Part shown: positions 23,104-36,086 of the stretch, in pieces
Layout: each line of letters begins with the position of its first letter
How positions within the stretch are numbered: the stretch's first letter is position 1
DNA from: Loxodes magnus
Taxonomy: Eukaryota; Ciliophora; Karyorelictea; Loxodida; Loxodidae
Reading direction: 5' to 3'
NCBI GenBank assembly: GCA_946699065.1
Contig: CAMPDV010001452.1
Location: 46,302-110,301, forward strand
Length of the DNA: 64,000 nt
The notes under the pieces: model-generated
The model's database searches: none
Seen by the model: the letters and a program-made list of their open reading frames with translations, nothing else
What the model was told of the DNA's origin: nothing
Position numbers and translations under genes: made by a program

Positions 23104-25199
23104 TCTGAAGATCAGTTTATGTATTTGAAAGTTTTAAGAACTAGATAAGATTTCTAAGAAAAGTGAATAAGAAAAGCAAGTAAAAGAGTCTGAAGATCAG
23201 TTTATGTATTTGAAAGTTTTAAGAACTAGAAGTTTAAAAGAATGATAAGATTTCTAAGAAAAGTGAATAAGAAAAGCAAGTAAAAGAGTCTGAAGATCAG
23301 TTTATATATTTGAAAGTTTTAAGAACTAGAAGTTTAAAAGAAAAGTGAATAAGAAAAGCAAGTAAAAGAGTCTGAAGATCAGTTTATGTATTTGAAAGTT
23401 TTAAGAACTAGAAGTTTAAAAGAATGATAAGATTTCTAAGAAAAGTGAATAAGAAAAGCAAGTAAAAGAGTATGAAGATCAGTTTATGTATTTGAAAGTT
23501 TTAAGAACTAGAAGTTTAAAAGAATGATAAGATTTCTAAGAAAAGTGAATAAGAAAAGCAAGTAAAAGAGTATGAAGATCAGTTTATGTATTTGAAAGTT
23601 TTAAGAACTAGAAGTTTAAAAGAATGATAAGATTTCTAAGAAAAGTGAATAAGAAAAGCAAGTAAAAGAGTCTGAAGATCAGTTTATGTATTTGAAAGTT
23701 TTAAGAACTAGAAGTTTAAAAGAATGATAAGATTTCTAAGAAAAGTGAATAAGAAAAGCAAGTAAAAGAGTCTGAAGATCAGTTTATGTATTTGAAAGTT
23801 TTAAGAACTAGAAGTTTAAAAGAATGATAAGATTTCTAAGAAAAGTGAATAAGAAAAGCAAGTAAAAGAGTCTGAAGATCAGTTTATGTATTTGAAAGTT
23901 TTAAGAACTAGAAGTTTAAAAGAATGATAAGATTTCTAAGAAAAGTCAATAAGCAAAGCAAGTAAAAGAGTCTGAAGATCAGTTTATGTATTTGAAAGTT
24001 TTAAGAACTAGAAGTTTAAAAGAAAAGTGAATAAGAAAAGCAAGTAAAAGAGTCTGAAGATCAGTTTATGTATTTGAAAGTTTTAAGAACTAGAAGTTTA
24101 AAAGAATGATAAGATTTCTAAGAAAAGTGAATAAGAAAAGCAAGTAAAAGAGTCTGAAGATCAGTTTATGTATTTGAAAGTTTTAAGAATTAGAAGTTTA
24201 AAAGAATGATAAGATTTCTAAGAAAAGTGAATAAGAAAAGCAAGTAAAAGAGTCTGAAGATCAGTTTATGTATTTGAAAGTTTTAAGAACTAGAAGTTTA
24301 AAAGAATGATAAGATTTCTAAGAAAAGTGAATAAGAAAAGCAAGTAAAAGAGTCTGAAGATCAGTTTATGTATTTGAAAGTTTTAAGAACTAGAAGTTTA
24401 AAAGAAAAGTGAATAAGAAAAGCAAGTAAAAGAGTCTGAAGATCAGTTTATGTATTTTAAAGTTTTAAGAACTAGAAGTTTAAAAGAATGATAAGATTTC
24501 TAAGAAAAGTGAATAAGAAAAGCAAGTAAAAGAGTCTGAAGATCAGTTTATGTATTTGAAAGTTTTAAGAACTAGAAGTTTAAAAGAATGATAAGATTTC
24601 TAAGAAAAGTGAATAAGAAAAGCAAGTAAAAGAGTCTGAAGATCAGTTTATGTATTTGAAAGTTTTAAGAACTAGAAGTTTAAAAGAATGATAAGATTTC
24701 TAAGAAAAGTGAATAAGAAAAGCAAGTAAAAGAGTCTGAAGATCAGTTTATGTATTTGAAAGTTTTAAGAACTAGAAGTTTAAAAGAATGATAAGATTTC
24801 TAAGAAAAGTGAATAAGAAAAGCAAGTAAAAGAGTCTGAAGATCAGTTTATGTATTTGAAAGTTTTAAGAACTAGAAGTTTAAAAGAATGATAAGATTTC
24901 TAAGAAAAGTGAATAAGAAAAGAAGTAAAAGAGTCTGAAGATCAGTTTATGTATTTGAAAGTTTAAAAGAATGATAAGATTTCTAAGAAAAGTGAATAAG
25001 AAAAGCAAGTAAAAGAGTCTGAAGATCAGTTTATGTATTTGAAAGTTTTAAGAACTAGAAGTTTAAAAGAATGATAAGATTTCTAAGAAAAGTGAATAAG
25101 AAAAGCAAGTAAAAGAGTCTGATGATCAGTTTATGTATTTGAAAGTTTTAAGAACTAGAAGTTTAAAAGAAAAGTGAATAAGAAAAGCAAGTAAAAGAG

Positions 25200-25698
25200 T
25201 CTGAAGATCAGTTTATGTATTTGAAAGTTTTAAGAACTAGAAGTTTAAAAGAATGATAAGATTTCTAAGAAAAGTGAATAAGAAAAGCAAGTAAAAAGTC
25301 TGAAGATCAGTTTATGTATTTGAAAGTTTTAAGAACTAGAAGTTTAAAAGAATGATAAGATTTCTAAGAAAAGTGAATAAGAAAAGCAAGTAAAAGAGTC
25401 TGAAGATCAGTTTATGTATTTGAAAGTTTTAAGAACTAGAAGTTTAAAAGAATGATAAGATTTCTAAGAAAAGTGAATAAGAAAAGCAAGTAAAAGAGTC
25501 TGAAGATCAGTTTATGTATTTGAAAGTTTAAAGAACTAGAAGTTTAAAAGAATGATAAGATTTCTAAGAAAAGTGAATAAGAAAAGCAAGTAAAAGAGTC
25601 TGAAGATCAGTTTATGTATTTGAAAGTTTTAAGAACTAGAAGTTTAAAAGAATGATAAGATTTCTAAGAAAAGTCAATAAGCAAAGCAAGTAAAAGAG
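25200..25698. repeat. Displaced domain B signature
   Basis: A 99-mer missing one G of its 3' end, then two plain 100-mers, then a T32A monomer at 25499: the same order and spacing that follow the TA-insertion monomers at 8482, 11139 and 14995. The preceding monomer, 25118, is a plain-length 82-mer without the TA insertion. The segment ends in a G77C/A84C monomer, typical of domain C. Confidence 0.78.
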
Positions 25699-26864
25699 TC
25701 TGAAGATCAGTTTATGTATTTGAAAGTTTTAAGAACTAGAAGTTTAAAAGAATGATAAGATTTCTAAGAAAAGTGAATAAGAAAAGCAAGTAAAAGAGTC
25801 TGAAGATCAGTTTATGTATTTGAAAGTTTTAAGAACTAGAAGTTTAAAAGAATGATAAGATTTCTAAGAAAAGTGAATAAGAAAAGCAAGTAAAAGAGTA
25901 TGAAGATCAGTTTATGTATTTGAAAGTTTTAAGAACTAGAAGTTTAAAAGAAAAGTGAATAAGAAAAGCAAGTAAAAGAGTCTGAAGATCAGTTTATGTA
26001 TTTGAAAGTTTTAAGAACTAGAAGTTTAAAAGAATGATAAGATTTCTAAGAAAAGTGAATAAGAAAAGCAAGTAAAAGAGTCTGAAGATCAGTTTATGTA
26101 TTTGAAAGTTTTAAGAACTAGAAGTTTAAAAGAATGATAAGATTTCTAAGAAAAGTGAATAAGAAAAGCAAGTAAAAGAGTCTGAAGATCAGTTTATGTA
26201 TTTGAAAGTTTTAAGAACTAGAAGTTTAAAAGAATGATAAGATTTCTAAGAAAAGTGAATAAGAAAAGCAAGTAAAAGAGTCTGAAGATCAGTTTATGTA
26301 TTTGAAAGTTTTAAGAACTAGAAGTTTAAAAGAATGATAAGATTTCCAAGATAAATGAATAAGAAAAGCAAGTAAAAGAGTCTGAAGATCAGTTTATGTA
26401 TTTGAAAGTTTTAAGAACTAGAAGTTTAAAAGAATGATAAGATTTCTAAGAAAAGTGAATAAGAAAAGCAAGTAAAAGAGTCTGAAGATCAGTTTATGTA
26501 TTTGAAAGTTTTAAGAACTAGAAGTTTAAAAGAATGATAAGATTTCTAAGAAAAGTGAATAAGAAAAGCAAGTAAAAGAGTCTGAAGATCAGTTTATGTA
26601 TTTGAAAGTTTTAAGAACTAGAAGTTTAAAAGAATGATAAGATTTCTAAGAAAAGTGAATAAGAAAAGCAAGTAAAAGAGTCTGAAGATCAGTTTATGTA
26701 TTTGAAAGTTTAAAAGAATGATAAGATTTCTAAGAAAAGTGAATAAGAAAAGCAAGTAAAAGAGTCTGAAGATCAGTTTATGTATTTGAAAGTTTTAAGA
26801 ACTAGAAGTTTAAAAGAATGATAAGATTTCTAAGAAAAGTGAATAAGAAAAGCAAGTAAAAGAG

Positions 26865-29800
26865 TCTGAAGATCAGTTTATGTATTTGAAAGTTTTAAGA
26901 ACTAGAAGTTTAAAAGAATGATAAGATTTCTAAGAAAAGTGAATAAGAAAAGCAAGTAAAAGAGTCTTAAGATCAGTTTATGTATTTGAAAGTTTTAAGA
27001 ACTAGAAGTTTAAAAGAATGATAAGATTTCTAAGATAAATGAATAAGAAAAGCAAGTAAAAGAGTCTTAAGATCAGTTTATGTATTTGAAAGTTTTAAGA
27101 ACTAGAAGTTTAAAAGAATGATAAGATTTCTAAGAAAAGTGAATAAGAAAAGCAAGTAAAAGAGTCTGAAGATCAGTTTATGTATTTGAAAGTTTTAAGA
27201 ACTAGAAGTTTAAAAGAAAAGTGAATAAGAAAAGCAAGTAAAAGAGTCTGAAGATCAGTTTATGTATTTGAAAGTTTTAAGAACTAGAAGTTTAAAAGAA
27301 TGATAAGATTTCTAAGAAAAGTGAATAAGAAAAGCAAGTAAAAGAGTCTGAAGATCAGTTTATGTATTTGAAAGTTTTAAGAACTAGAAGTTTAAAAGAA
27401 TGATAAGATTTCTAAGATAAATGAATAAGAAAAGCAAGTAAAAGAGTCTTAAGATCAGTTTATGTATTTGAAAGTTTTAAGAACTAGAAGTTTAAAAGAA
27501 TGATAAGATTTCTAAGAAAAGTGAATAAGAAAAGCAAGTAAAAGAGTCTGAAGATCAGTTTATGTATTTGAAAGTTTTAAGAACTAGAAGTTTAAAAGAA
27601 AAGTGAATAAGAAAAGCAAGTAAAAGAGTCTGAAGATCAGTTTATGTATTTGAAAGTTTTAAGAACTAGAAGTTTAAAAGAATGATAAGATTTCTAAGAA
27701 AAGTGAATAAGAAAAGCAAGTAAAAGAGTCTGAAGATCAGTTTATGTATTTGAAAGTTTTAAGAACTAGAAGTTTAAAAGAATGATAAGATTTCTAAGAT
27801 AAATGAATAAGAAAAGCAAGTAAAAGAGTCTTAAGATCAGTTTATGTATTTGAAAGTTTTAAGAACTAGAAGTTTAAAAGAATGATAAGATTTCTAAGAA
27901 AAGTGAATAAGAAAAGCAAGTAAAAGAGTCTGAAGATCAGTTTATGTATTTGAAAGTTTTAAGAACTAGAAGTTTAAAAGAATGATAAGATTTCTAAGAA
28001 AAGTGAATAAGAAAAGCAAGTAAAAGAGTCTGAAGATCAGTTTATGTATTTGAAAGTTTTAAGAACTAGAAGTTTAAAAGAATGATAAGATTTCTAAGAA
28101 AAGTGAATAAGAAAAGCAAGTAAAAGAGTCTGAAGATCAGTTTATGTATTTGAAAGTTTTAAGAACTAGAAGTTTAAAAGAATGATAAGATTTCTAAGAA
28201 AAGTGAATAAGAAAAGCAAGTAAAAGAGTCTGAAGATCAGTTTATGTATTTGAAAGTTTTAAGAACTAGAAGTTTAAAAGAATGATAAGATTTCTAAGAA
28301 AAGTGAATAAGAAAAGCAAGTAAAAGAGTCTGAAGATCAGTTTATGTATTTGAAAGTTTTAAGAACTAGAAGTTTAAAAGAATGATAAGATTTCTAAGAT
28401 AAATGAATAAGAAAAGCAAGTAAAAGAGTCTTAAGATCAGTTTATGTATTTGAAAGTTTTAAGAACTAGAAGTTTAAAAGAATGATAAGATTTCTAAGAA
28501 AAGTGAATAAGAAAAGCAAGTAAAAGAGTCTGAAGATCAGTTTATGTATTTGAAAGTTTTAAGAACTAGAAGTTTAAAAGAATGATAAGATTTCTAAGAA
28601 AAGTGAATAAGAAAAGCAAGTAAAAGAGTCTGAAGATCAGTTTATGTATTTGAAAGTTTTAAGAACTAGAAGTTTAAAAGAATGATAAGATTTCTAAGAT
28701 AAATGAATAAGAAAAGCAAGTAAAAGAGTCTTAAGATCAGTTTATGTATTTGAAAGTTTTAAGAACTAGAAGTTTAAAAGAATGATAAGATTTCTAAGAA
28801 AAGTGAATAAGAAAAGCAAGTAAAAGAGTCTGAAGATCAGTTTATGTATTTGAAAGTTTTAAGAACTAGAAGTTTAAAAGAAAAGTGAATAAGAAAAGCA
28901 AGTAAAAGAGTCTGAAGATCAGTTTATGTATTTGAAAGTTTTAAGAACTAGAAGTTTAAAAGAATGATAAGATTTCTAAGAAAAGTGAATAAGAAAAGCA
29001 AGTAAAAGAGTCTGAAGATCAGTTTATGTATTTGAAAGTTTTAAGAACTAGAAGTTTAAAAGAATGATAAGATTTCTAAGATAAATGAATAAGAAAAGCA
29101 AGTAAAAGAGTCTTAAGATCAGTTTATGTATTTGAAAGTTTTAAGAACTAGAAGTTTAAAAGAATGATAAGATTTCTAAGAAAAGTGAATAAGAAAAGCA
29201 AGTAAAAGAGTCTGAAGATCAGTTTATGTATTTGAAAGTTTTAAGAACTAGAAGTTTAAAAGAAAAGTGAATAAGAAAAGCAAGTAAAAGAGTCTGAAGA
29301 TCAGTTTATGTATTTGAAAGTTTTAAGAACTAGAAGTTTAAAAGAATGATAAGATTTCTAAGAAAAGTGAATAAGAAAAGCAAGTAAAAGAGTCTGAAGA
29401 TCAGTTTATGTATTTGAAAGTTTTAAGAACTAGAAGTTTAAAAGAATGATAAGATTTCTAAGAAAAGTGAATAAGAAAAGCAAGTAAAAGAGTCTGAAGA
29501 TCAGTTTATGTATTTGAAAGTTTTAAGAACTAGAAGTTTAAAAGAATGATAAGATTTCTAAGAAAAGTGAATAAGAAAAGCAAGTAAAAGAGTCTGAAGA
29601 TCAGTTTATGTATTTGAAAGTTTTAAGAACTAGAAGTTTAAAAGAATGATAAGATTTCTAAGAAAAGTGAATAAGAAAAGCAAGTAAAAGAGTCTGAAGA
29701 TCAGTTTATGTATTTGAAAGTTTTAAGAACTAGAAGTTTAAAAGAATGATAAGATTTCTAAGAAAAGTGAATAAGAAAAGCAAGTAAAAGAGTCTGAAGA

Positions 29801-31638
29801 TCAGTTTATGTATTTGAAAGTTTTAAGAACTAGAAGTTTAAAAGAATGATAAGATTTCTAAGAAAAGTGAATAAGAAAAGCAAGTAAAAGAGTCTGAAGA
29901 TCAGTTTATGTATTTGAAAGTTTTAAGAACTAGAAGTTTAAAAGAATGATAAGATTTCTAAGAAAAGTGAATAAGAAAAGCAAGTAAAAGAGTCTGAAGA
30001 TCAGTTTATGTATTTGAAAGTTTTAAGAACTAGAAGTTTAAAAGAATGATAAGATTTCTAAGAAAAGTGAATAAGAAAAGCAAGTAAAAGAGTCTGAAGA
30101 TCAGTTTATGTATTTGAAAGTTTTAAGAACTAGAAGTTTAAAAGAATGATAAGATTTCTAAGATAAATGAATAAGAAAAGCAAGTAAAAGAGTCTTAAGA
30201 TCAGTTTATGTATTTGAAAGTTTTAAGAACTAGAAGTTTAAAAGAATGATAAGATTTCTAAGAAAAGTGAATAAGAAAAGCAAGTAAAAGAGTCTGAAGA
30301 TCAGTTTATGTATTTGAAAGTTTTAAGAACTAGAAGTTTAAAAGAAAAGTGAATAAGAAAAGCAAGTAAAAGAGTCTGAAGATCAGTTTATGTATTTGAA
30401 AGTTTTAAGAACTAGAAGTTTAAAAGAATGATAAGATTTCTAAGAAAAGTGAATAAGAAAAGCAAGTAAAAGAGTCTGAAGATCAGTTTATGTATTTGAA
30501 AGTTTTAAGAACTAGAAGTTTAAAAGAATGATAAGATTTCTAAGAAAAGTGAATAAGAAAAGCAAGTAAAAGAGTCTTAAGATCAGTTTATGTATTTGAA
30601 AGTTTTAAGAACTAGAAGTTTAAAAGAATGATAAGATTTCTAAGAAAAGTGAATAAGAAAAGCAAGTAAAAGAGTCTGAAGATCAGTTTATGTATTTGAA
30701 AGTTTTAAGAACTAGAAGTTTAAAAGAAAAGTGAATAAGAAAAGCAAGTAAAAGAGTCTGAAGATCAGTTTATGTATTTGAAAGTTTTAAGAACTAGAAG
30801 TTTAAAAGAATGATAAGATTTCTAAGAAAAGTGAATAAGAAAAGCAAGTAAAAGAGTCTGAAGATCAGTTTATGTATTTGAAAGTTTTAAGAACTAGAAG
30901 TTTAAAAGAATGATAAGATTTCTAAGAAAAGTGAATAAGAAAAGCAAGTAAAAGAGTCTGAAGATCAGTTTATGTATTTGAAAGTTTTAAGAACTAGAAG
31001 TTTAAAAGAATGATAAGATTTCTAAGAAAAGTGAATAAGAAAAGCAAGTAAAAGAGTCTGAAGATCAGTTTATGTATTTGAAAGTTTTAAGAACTAGAAG
31101 TTTAAAAGAATGATAAGATTTCTAAGAAAAGTGAATAAGAAAAGCAAGTAAAAGAGTCTGAAGATCAGTTTATGTATTTGAAAGTTTTAAGAACTAGAAG
31201 TTTAAAAGAATGATAAGATTTCTAAGAAAAGTGAATAAGAAAAGCAAGTAAAAGAGTCTGAAGATCAGTTTATGTATTTGAAAGTTTTAAGAACTAGAAG
31301 TTTAAAAGAATGATAAGATTTCTAAGAAAAGTGAATAAGAAAAGCAAGTAAAAGAGTCTGAAGATCAGTTTATGTATTTGAAAGTTTTAAGAACTAGAAG
31401 TTTAAAAGAATGATAAGATTTCTAAGATAAATGAATAAGAAAAGCAAGTAAAAGAGTCTTAAGATCAGTTTATGTATTTGAAAGTTTTAAGAACTAGAAG
31501 TTTAAAAGAATGATAAGATTTCTAAGAAAAGTGAATAAGAAAAGCAAGTAAAAGAGTCTGAAGATCAGTTTATGTATTTGAAAGTTTTAAGAACTAGAAG
31601 TTTAAAAGAAAAGTGAATAAGAAAAGCAAGTAAAAGAG
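26865..31638. repeat. Domain D, left part: ct haplotype and G4T dimers, no cc
   Basis: Ct monomers at 26965, 27347, 27729, 28329, 28629, 29011, 30093 and 31357 are each followed by a G4T monomer (TCTTAAG). A frequent local unit is 100(ct)-100(G4T)-82-100, 382 bp (starts 27347, 28629), interspersed with runs of plain monomers such as 29293-30092. Monomers 26965 and 30575 carry G4T without a preceding ct. Cc monomers occur just before (26281) and again from 32207, so haplotypes are locally amplified. Confidence 0.82.
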
Positions 31639-31738
31639 TCTGAAGATCAGTTTATGTATTTGAAAGTTTTAAGAACTAGAAGTTTAAAAGAATGATAAGA
31701 TTTCTAAGAAAAGTGAATAAGAAAAGCAAGTAAAAGAG

Positions 31739-31822
31739 TCTGAAGATCAGTTTATGTATTTGAAAGTTTAAAAGAATGATAAGATTTCTAAGAAAAGTGA
31801 ATAAGAAAAGCAAGTAAAAGAA
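31739..31822. repeat. M-type monomer (84 bp, 16-bp deletion), representative of 24
   Basis: Positions 32-47 are missing, giving GAAAGTTTAAAAG. The deletion lies between 6-bp direct repeats AAGTTT at 26-31 and 42-47. It removes the CTAG site but leaves TTTAAA. Eleven of the 24 copies, including this one, end in G100A. The M-type is nearly confined to domain D. Confidence 0.93.
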
Positions 31823-32606
31823 TCTGAAGATCAGTTTATGTATTTGAAAGTTTTAAGAACTAGAAGTTTAAAAGAATGATAAGATTTCTAAGAAAAGTGA
31901 ATAAGAAAAGCAAGTAAAAGAGTCTGAAGATCAGTTTATGTATTTGAAAGTTTTAAGAACTAGAAGTTTAAAAGAATGATAAGATTTCTAAGAAAAGTGA
32001 ATAAGAAAAGCAAGTAAAAGAGTCTGAAGATCAGTTTATGTATTTGAAAGTTTAAAAGAATGATAAGATTTCTAAGAAAAGTGAATAAGAAAAGCAAGTA
32101 AAAGAATCTGAAGATCAGTTTATGTATTTGAAAGTTTTAAGAACTAGAAGTTTAAAAGAATGATAAGATTTCTAAGAAAAGTGAATAAGAAAAGCAAGTA
32201 AAAGAGTCTGAAGATCAGTTTATGTATTTGAAAGTTTTAAGAACTAGAAGTTTAAAAGAATGATAAGATTTCCAAGATAAATGAATAAGAAAAGCAAGTA
32301 AAAGAGTCTGAAGATCAGTTTATGTATTTGAAAGTTTTAAGAACTAGAAGTTTAAAAGAATGATAAGATTTCTAAGAAAAGTGAATAAGAAAAGCAAGTA
32401 AAAGAATCTGAAGATCAGTTTATGTATTTGAAAGTTTTAAGAACTAGAAGTTTAAAAGAATGATAAGATTTCTAAGAAAAGTGAATAAGAAAAGCAAGTA
32501 AAAGAGTCTGAAGATCAGTTTATGTATTTGAAAGTTTTAAGAACTAGAAGTTTAAAAGAATGATAAGATTTCTAAGAAAAGTGAATAAGAAAAGCAAGTA
32601 AAAGAG

Positions 32607-34554
32607 TATGAAGATCAGTTTATGTATTTGAAAGTTTTAAGAACTAGAAGTTTAAAAGAAAAGTGAATAAGAAAAGCAAGTAAAAGAGTCTGAAGATCAG
32701 TTTATGTATTTGAAAGTTTTAAGAACTAGAAGTTTAAAAGAATGATAAGATTTCTAAGAAAAGTGAATAAGAAAAGCAAGTAAAAGAGTCTGAAGATCAG
32801 TTTATGTATTTGAAAGTTTTAAGAACTAGAAGTTTAAAAGAATGATAAGATTTCTAAGAAAAGTGAATAAGAAAAGCAAGTAAAAGAGTCTGAAGATCAG
32901 TTTATGTATTTGAAAGTTTTAAGAACTAGAAGTTTAAAAGAATGATAAGATTTCTAAGAAAAGTGAATAAGAAAAGCAAGTAAAAGAGTCTGAAGATCAG
33001 TTTATGTATTTGAAAGTTTTAAGAACTAGAAGTTTAAAAGAATGATAAGATTTCCAAGATAAATGAATAAGAAAAGCAAGTAAAAGAGTCTGAAGATCAG
33101 TTTATGTATTTGAAAGTTTTAAGAACTAGAAGTTTAAAAGAATGATAAGATTTCCAAGATAAATGAATAAGAAAAGCAAGTAAAAGAGTCTGAAGATCAG
33201 TTTATGTATTTGAAAGTTTTAAGAACTAGAAGTTTAAAAGAATGATAAGATTTCTAAGAAAAGTGAATAAGAAAAGCAAGTAAAAGAGTCTGAAGATCAG
33301 TTTATGTATTTGAAAGTTTTAAGAACTAGAAGTTTAAAAGAATGATAAGATTTCCAAGATAAATGAATAAGAAAAGCAAGTAAAAGAGTCTGAAGATCAG
33401 TTTATGTATTTGAAAGTTTTAAGAACTAGAAGTTTAAAAGAATGATAAGATTTCTAAGAAAAGTGAATAAGAAAAGCAAGTAAAAGAGTCTGAAGATCAG
33501 TTTATGTATTTGAAAGTTTAAAAGAATGATAAGATTTCTAAGAAAAGTGAATAAGAAAAGCAAGTAAAAGAGTCTGAAGATCAGTTTATGTATTTGAAAG
33601 TTTTAAGAACTAGAAGTTTAAAAGAATGATAAGATTTCTAAGAAAAGTGAATAAGAAAAGCAAGTAAAAGAGTCTGAAGATCAGTTTATGTATTTGAAAG
33701 TTTTAAGAACTAGAAGTTTAAAAGAATGATAAGATTTCTAAGAAAAGTGAATAAGAAAAGCAAGTAAAAGAGTCTGAAGATCAGTTTATGTATTTGAAAG
33801 TTTTAAGAACTAGAAGTTTAAAAGAATGATAAGATTTCCAAGATAAATGAATAAGAAAAGCAAGTAAAAGAGTCTGAAGATCAGTTTATGTATTTGAAAG
33901 TTTTAAGAACTAGAAGTTTAAAAGAATGATAAGATTTCTAAGAAAAGTGAATAAGAAAAGCAAGTAAAAGAATCTGAAGATCAGTTTATGTATTTGAAAG
34001 TTTTAAGAACTAGAAGTTTAAAAGAATGATAAGATTTCTAAGAAAAGTGAATAAGAAAAGCAAGTAAAAGAGTCTGAAGATCAGTTTATGTATTTGAAAG
34101 TTTTAAGAACTAGAAGTTTAAAAGAAAAGTGAATAAGAAAAGCAAGTAAAAGAGTCTGAAGATCAGTTTATGTATTTGAAAGTTTTAAGAACTAGAAGTT
34201 TAAAAGAATGATAAGATTTCCAAGATAAATGAATAAGAAAAGCAAGTAAAAGAGTCTGAAGATCAGTTTATGTATTTGAAAGTTTTAAGAACTAGAAGTT
34301 TAAAAGAATGATAAGATTTCTAAGAAAAGTGAATAAGAAAAGCAAGTAAAAGAATCTGAAGATCAGTTTATGTATTTGAAAGTTTTAAGAACTAGAAGTT
34401 TAAAAGAATGATAAGATTTCTAAGAAAAGTGAATAAGAAAAGCAAGTAAAAGAGTCTGAAGATCAGTTTATGTATTTGAAAGTTTTAAGAACTAGAAGTT
34501 TAAAAGAATGATAAGATTTCTAAGAAAAGTGAATAAGAAAAGCAAGTAAAAGAG
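32607..34554. repeat. Domain D HOR X, copy 1 (1948 bp)
   Basis: It starts with a C2A 82-mer. Cc monomers lie at 32989, 33089, 33289, 33773 and 34155; an M-type 84-mer lies at 33489. The first 1466 bp match 37619-39084 in monomer order at offset 5012, except that 33289 is cc here and plain at 38301. The final 482 bp (82-mer at 34073 plus four 100-mers, with cc at 34155) have no counterpart there. Confidence 0.8.
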
Positions 34555-36086
34555 TATGAAGATCAGTTTATGTATTTGAAAGTTTTAAGAACTAGAAGTT
34601 TAAAAGAAAAGTGAATAAGAAAAGCAAGTAAAAGAGTCTGAAGATCAGTTTATGTATTTGAAAGTTTTAAGAACTAGAAGTTTAAAAGAATGATAAGATT
34701 TCTAAGAAAAGTGAATAAGAAAAGCAAGTAAAAGAGTATGAAGATCAGTTTATGTATTTGAAAGTTTTAAGAACTAGAAGTTTAAAAGAATGATAAGATT
34801 TCTAAGAAAAGTGAATAAGAAAAGCAAGTAAAAGAGTCTGAAGATCAGTTTATGTATTTGAAAGTTTTAAGAACTAGAAGTTTAAAAGAATGATAAGATT
34901 TCTAAGATAAATGAATAAGAAAAGCAAGTAAAAGAGTCTTAAGATCAGTTTATGTATTTGAAAGTTTTAAGAACTAGAAGTTTAAAAGAATGATAAGATT
35001 TCTAAGAAAAGTGAATAAGAAAAGCAAGTAAAAGAGTCTGAAGATCAGTTTATGTATTTGAAAGTTTTAAGAACTAGAAGTTTAAAAGAAAAGTGAATAA
35101 GAAAAGCAAGTAAAAGAGTCTGAAGATCAGTTTATGTATTTGAAAGTTTTAAGAACTAGAAGTTTAAAAGAATGATAAGATTTCTAAGAAAAGTGAATAA
35201 GAAAAGCAAGTAAAAGAGTCTGAAGATCAGTTTATGTATTTGAAAGTTTAAAAGAATGATAAGATTTCTAAGAAAAGTGAATAAGAAAAGCAAGTAAAAG
35301 AATCTGAAGATCAGTTTATGTTTTTGAAAGTTTTAAGAACTAGAAGTTTAAAAGAATGATAAGATTTCTAAGAAAAGTGAATAAGAAAAGCAAGTAAAAG
35401 AGTCTGAAGATCAGTTTATGTATTTGAAAGTTTTAAGAACTAGAAGTTTAAAAGAATGATAAGATTTCTAAGAAAAGTGAATAAGAAAAGCAAGTAAAAG
35501 AGTCTGAAGATCAGTTTATGTATTTGAAAGTTTAAAAGAATGATAAGATTTCTAAGAAAAGTGAATAAGAAAAGCAAGTAAAAGAATCTGAAGATCAGTT
35601 TATGTATTTGAAAGTTTTAAGAACTAGAAGTTTAAAAGAATGATAAGATTTCTAAGAAAAGTGAATAAGAAAAGCAAGTAAAAGAGTCTGAAGATCAGTT
35701 TATGTATTTGAAAGTTTTAAGAACTAGAAGTTTAAAAGAATGATAAGATTTCCAAGATAAATGAATAAGAAAAGCAAGTAAAAGAGTCTGAAGATCAGTT
35801 TATGTATTTGAAAGTTTTAAGAACTAGAAGTTTAAAAGAATGATAAGATTTCTAAGAAAAGTGAATAAGAAAAGCAAGTAAAAGAATCTGAAGATCAGTT
35901 TATGTATTTGAAAGTTTTAAGAACTAGAAGTTTAAAAGAATGATAAGATTTCTAAGAAAAGTGAATAAGAAAAGCAAGTAAAAGAGTCTGAAGATCAGTT
36001 TATGTATTTGAAAGTTTTAAGAACTAGAAGTTTAAAAGAATGATAAGATTTCTAAGAAAAGTGAATAAGAAAAGCAAGTAAAAGAG
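34555..36086. repeat. Domain D HOR Y, copy 1 (1532 bp, 16 monomers)
   Basis: Order: C2A 82-mer, 100, C2A 100, ct 100, G4T 100, 82, 100, M-type 84 (ending G100A), 100 with A20T (ATGTTTTTG) at 35303, 100, M-type 84 (ending G100A), 100, cc 100, 100 (ending G100A), 100, 100. Lengths sum to 1532. A20T occurs only here and in the next unit. Confidence 0.92.

Larger units (their letters stand above)
22704..26280. repeat. Mosaic segment between domains C and D
   Basis: Markers of three other domains sit together here: a C2A pair at 23471 and 23571 and an 85-mer at 23104 (domain A style); a 99-mer at 25200 followed by two plain monomers and a T32A monomer at 25499 (domain B order); and G77C/A84C double variants at 23871 and 25599 (domain C). 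G24T at 24435 is otherwise seen only at 2136. Singletons include G18A (23289), C38T (24153), a missing C89 (24835) and CTGATGATC (25118). The first 84-bp M-type monomer appears at 24934. It may be an older boundary zone. Confidence 0.8.
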
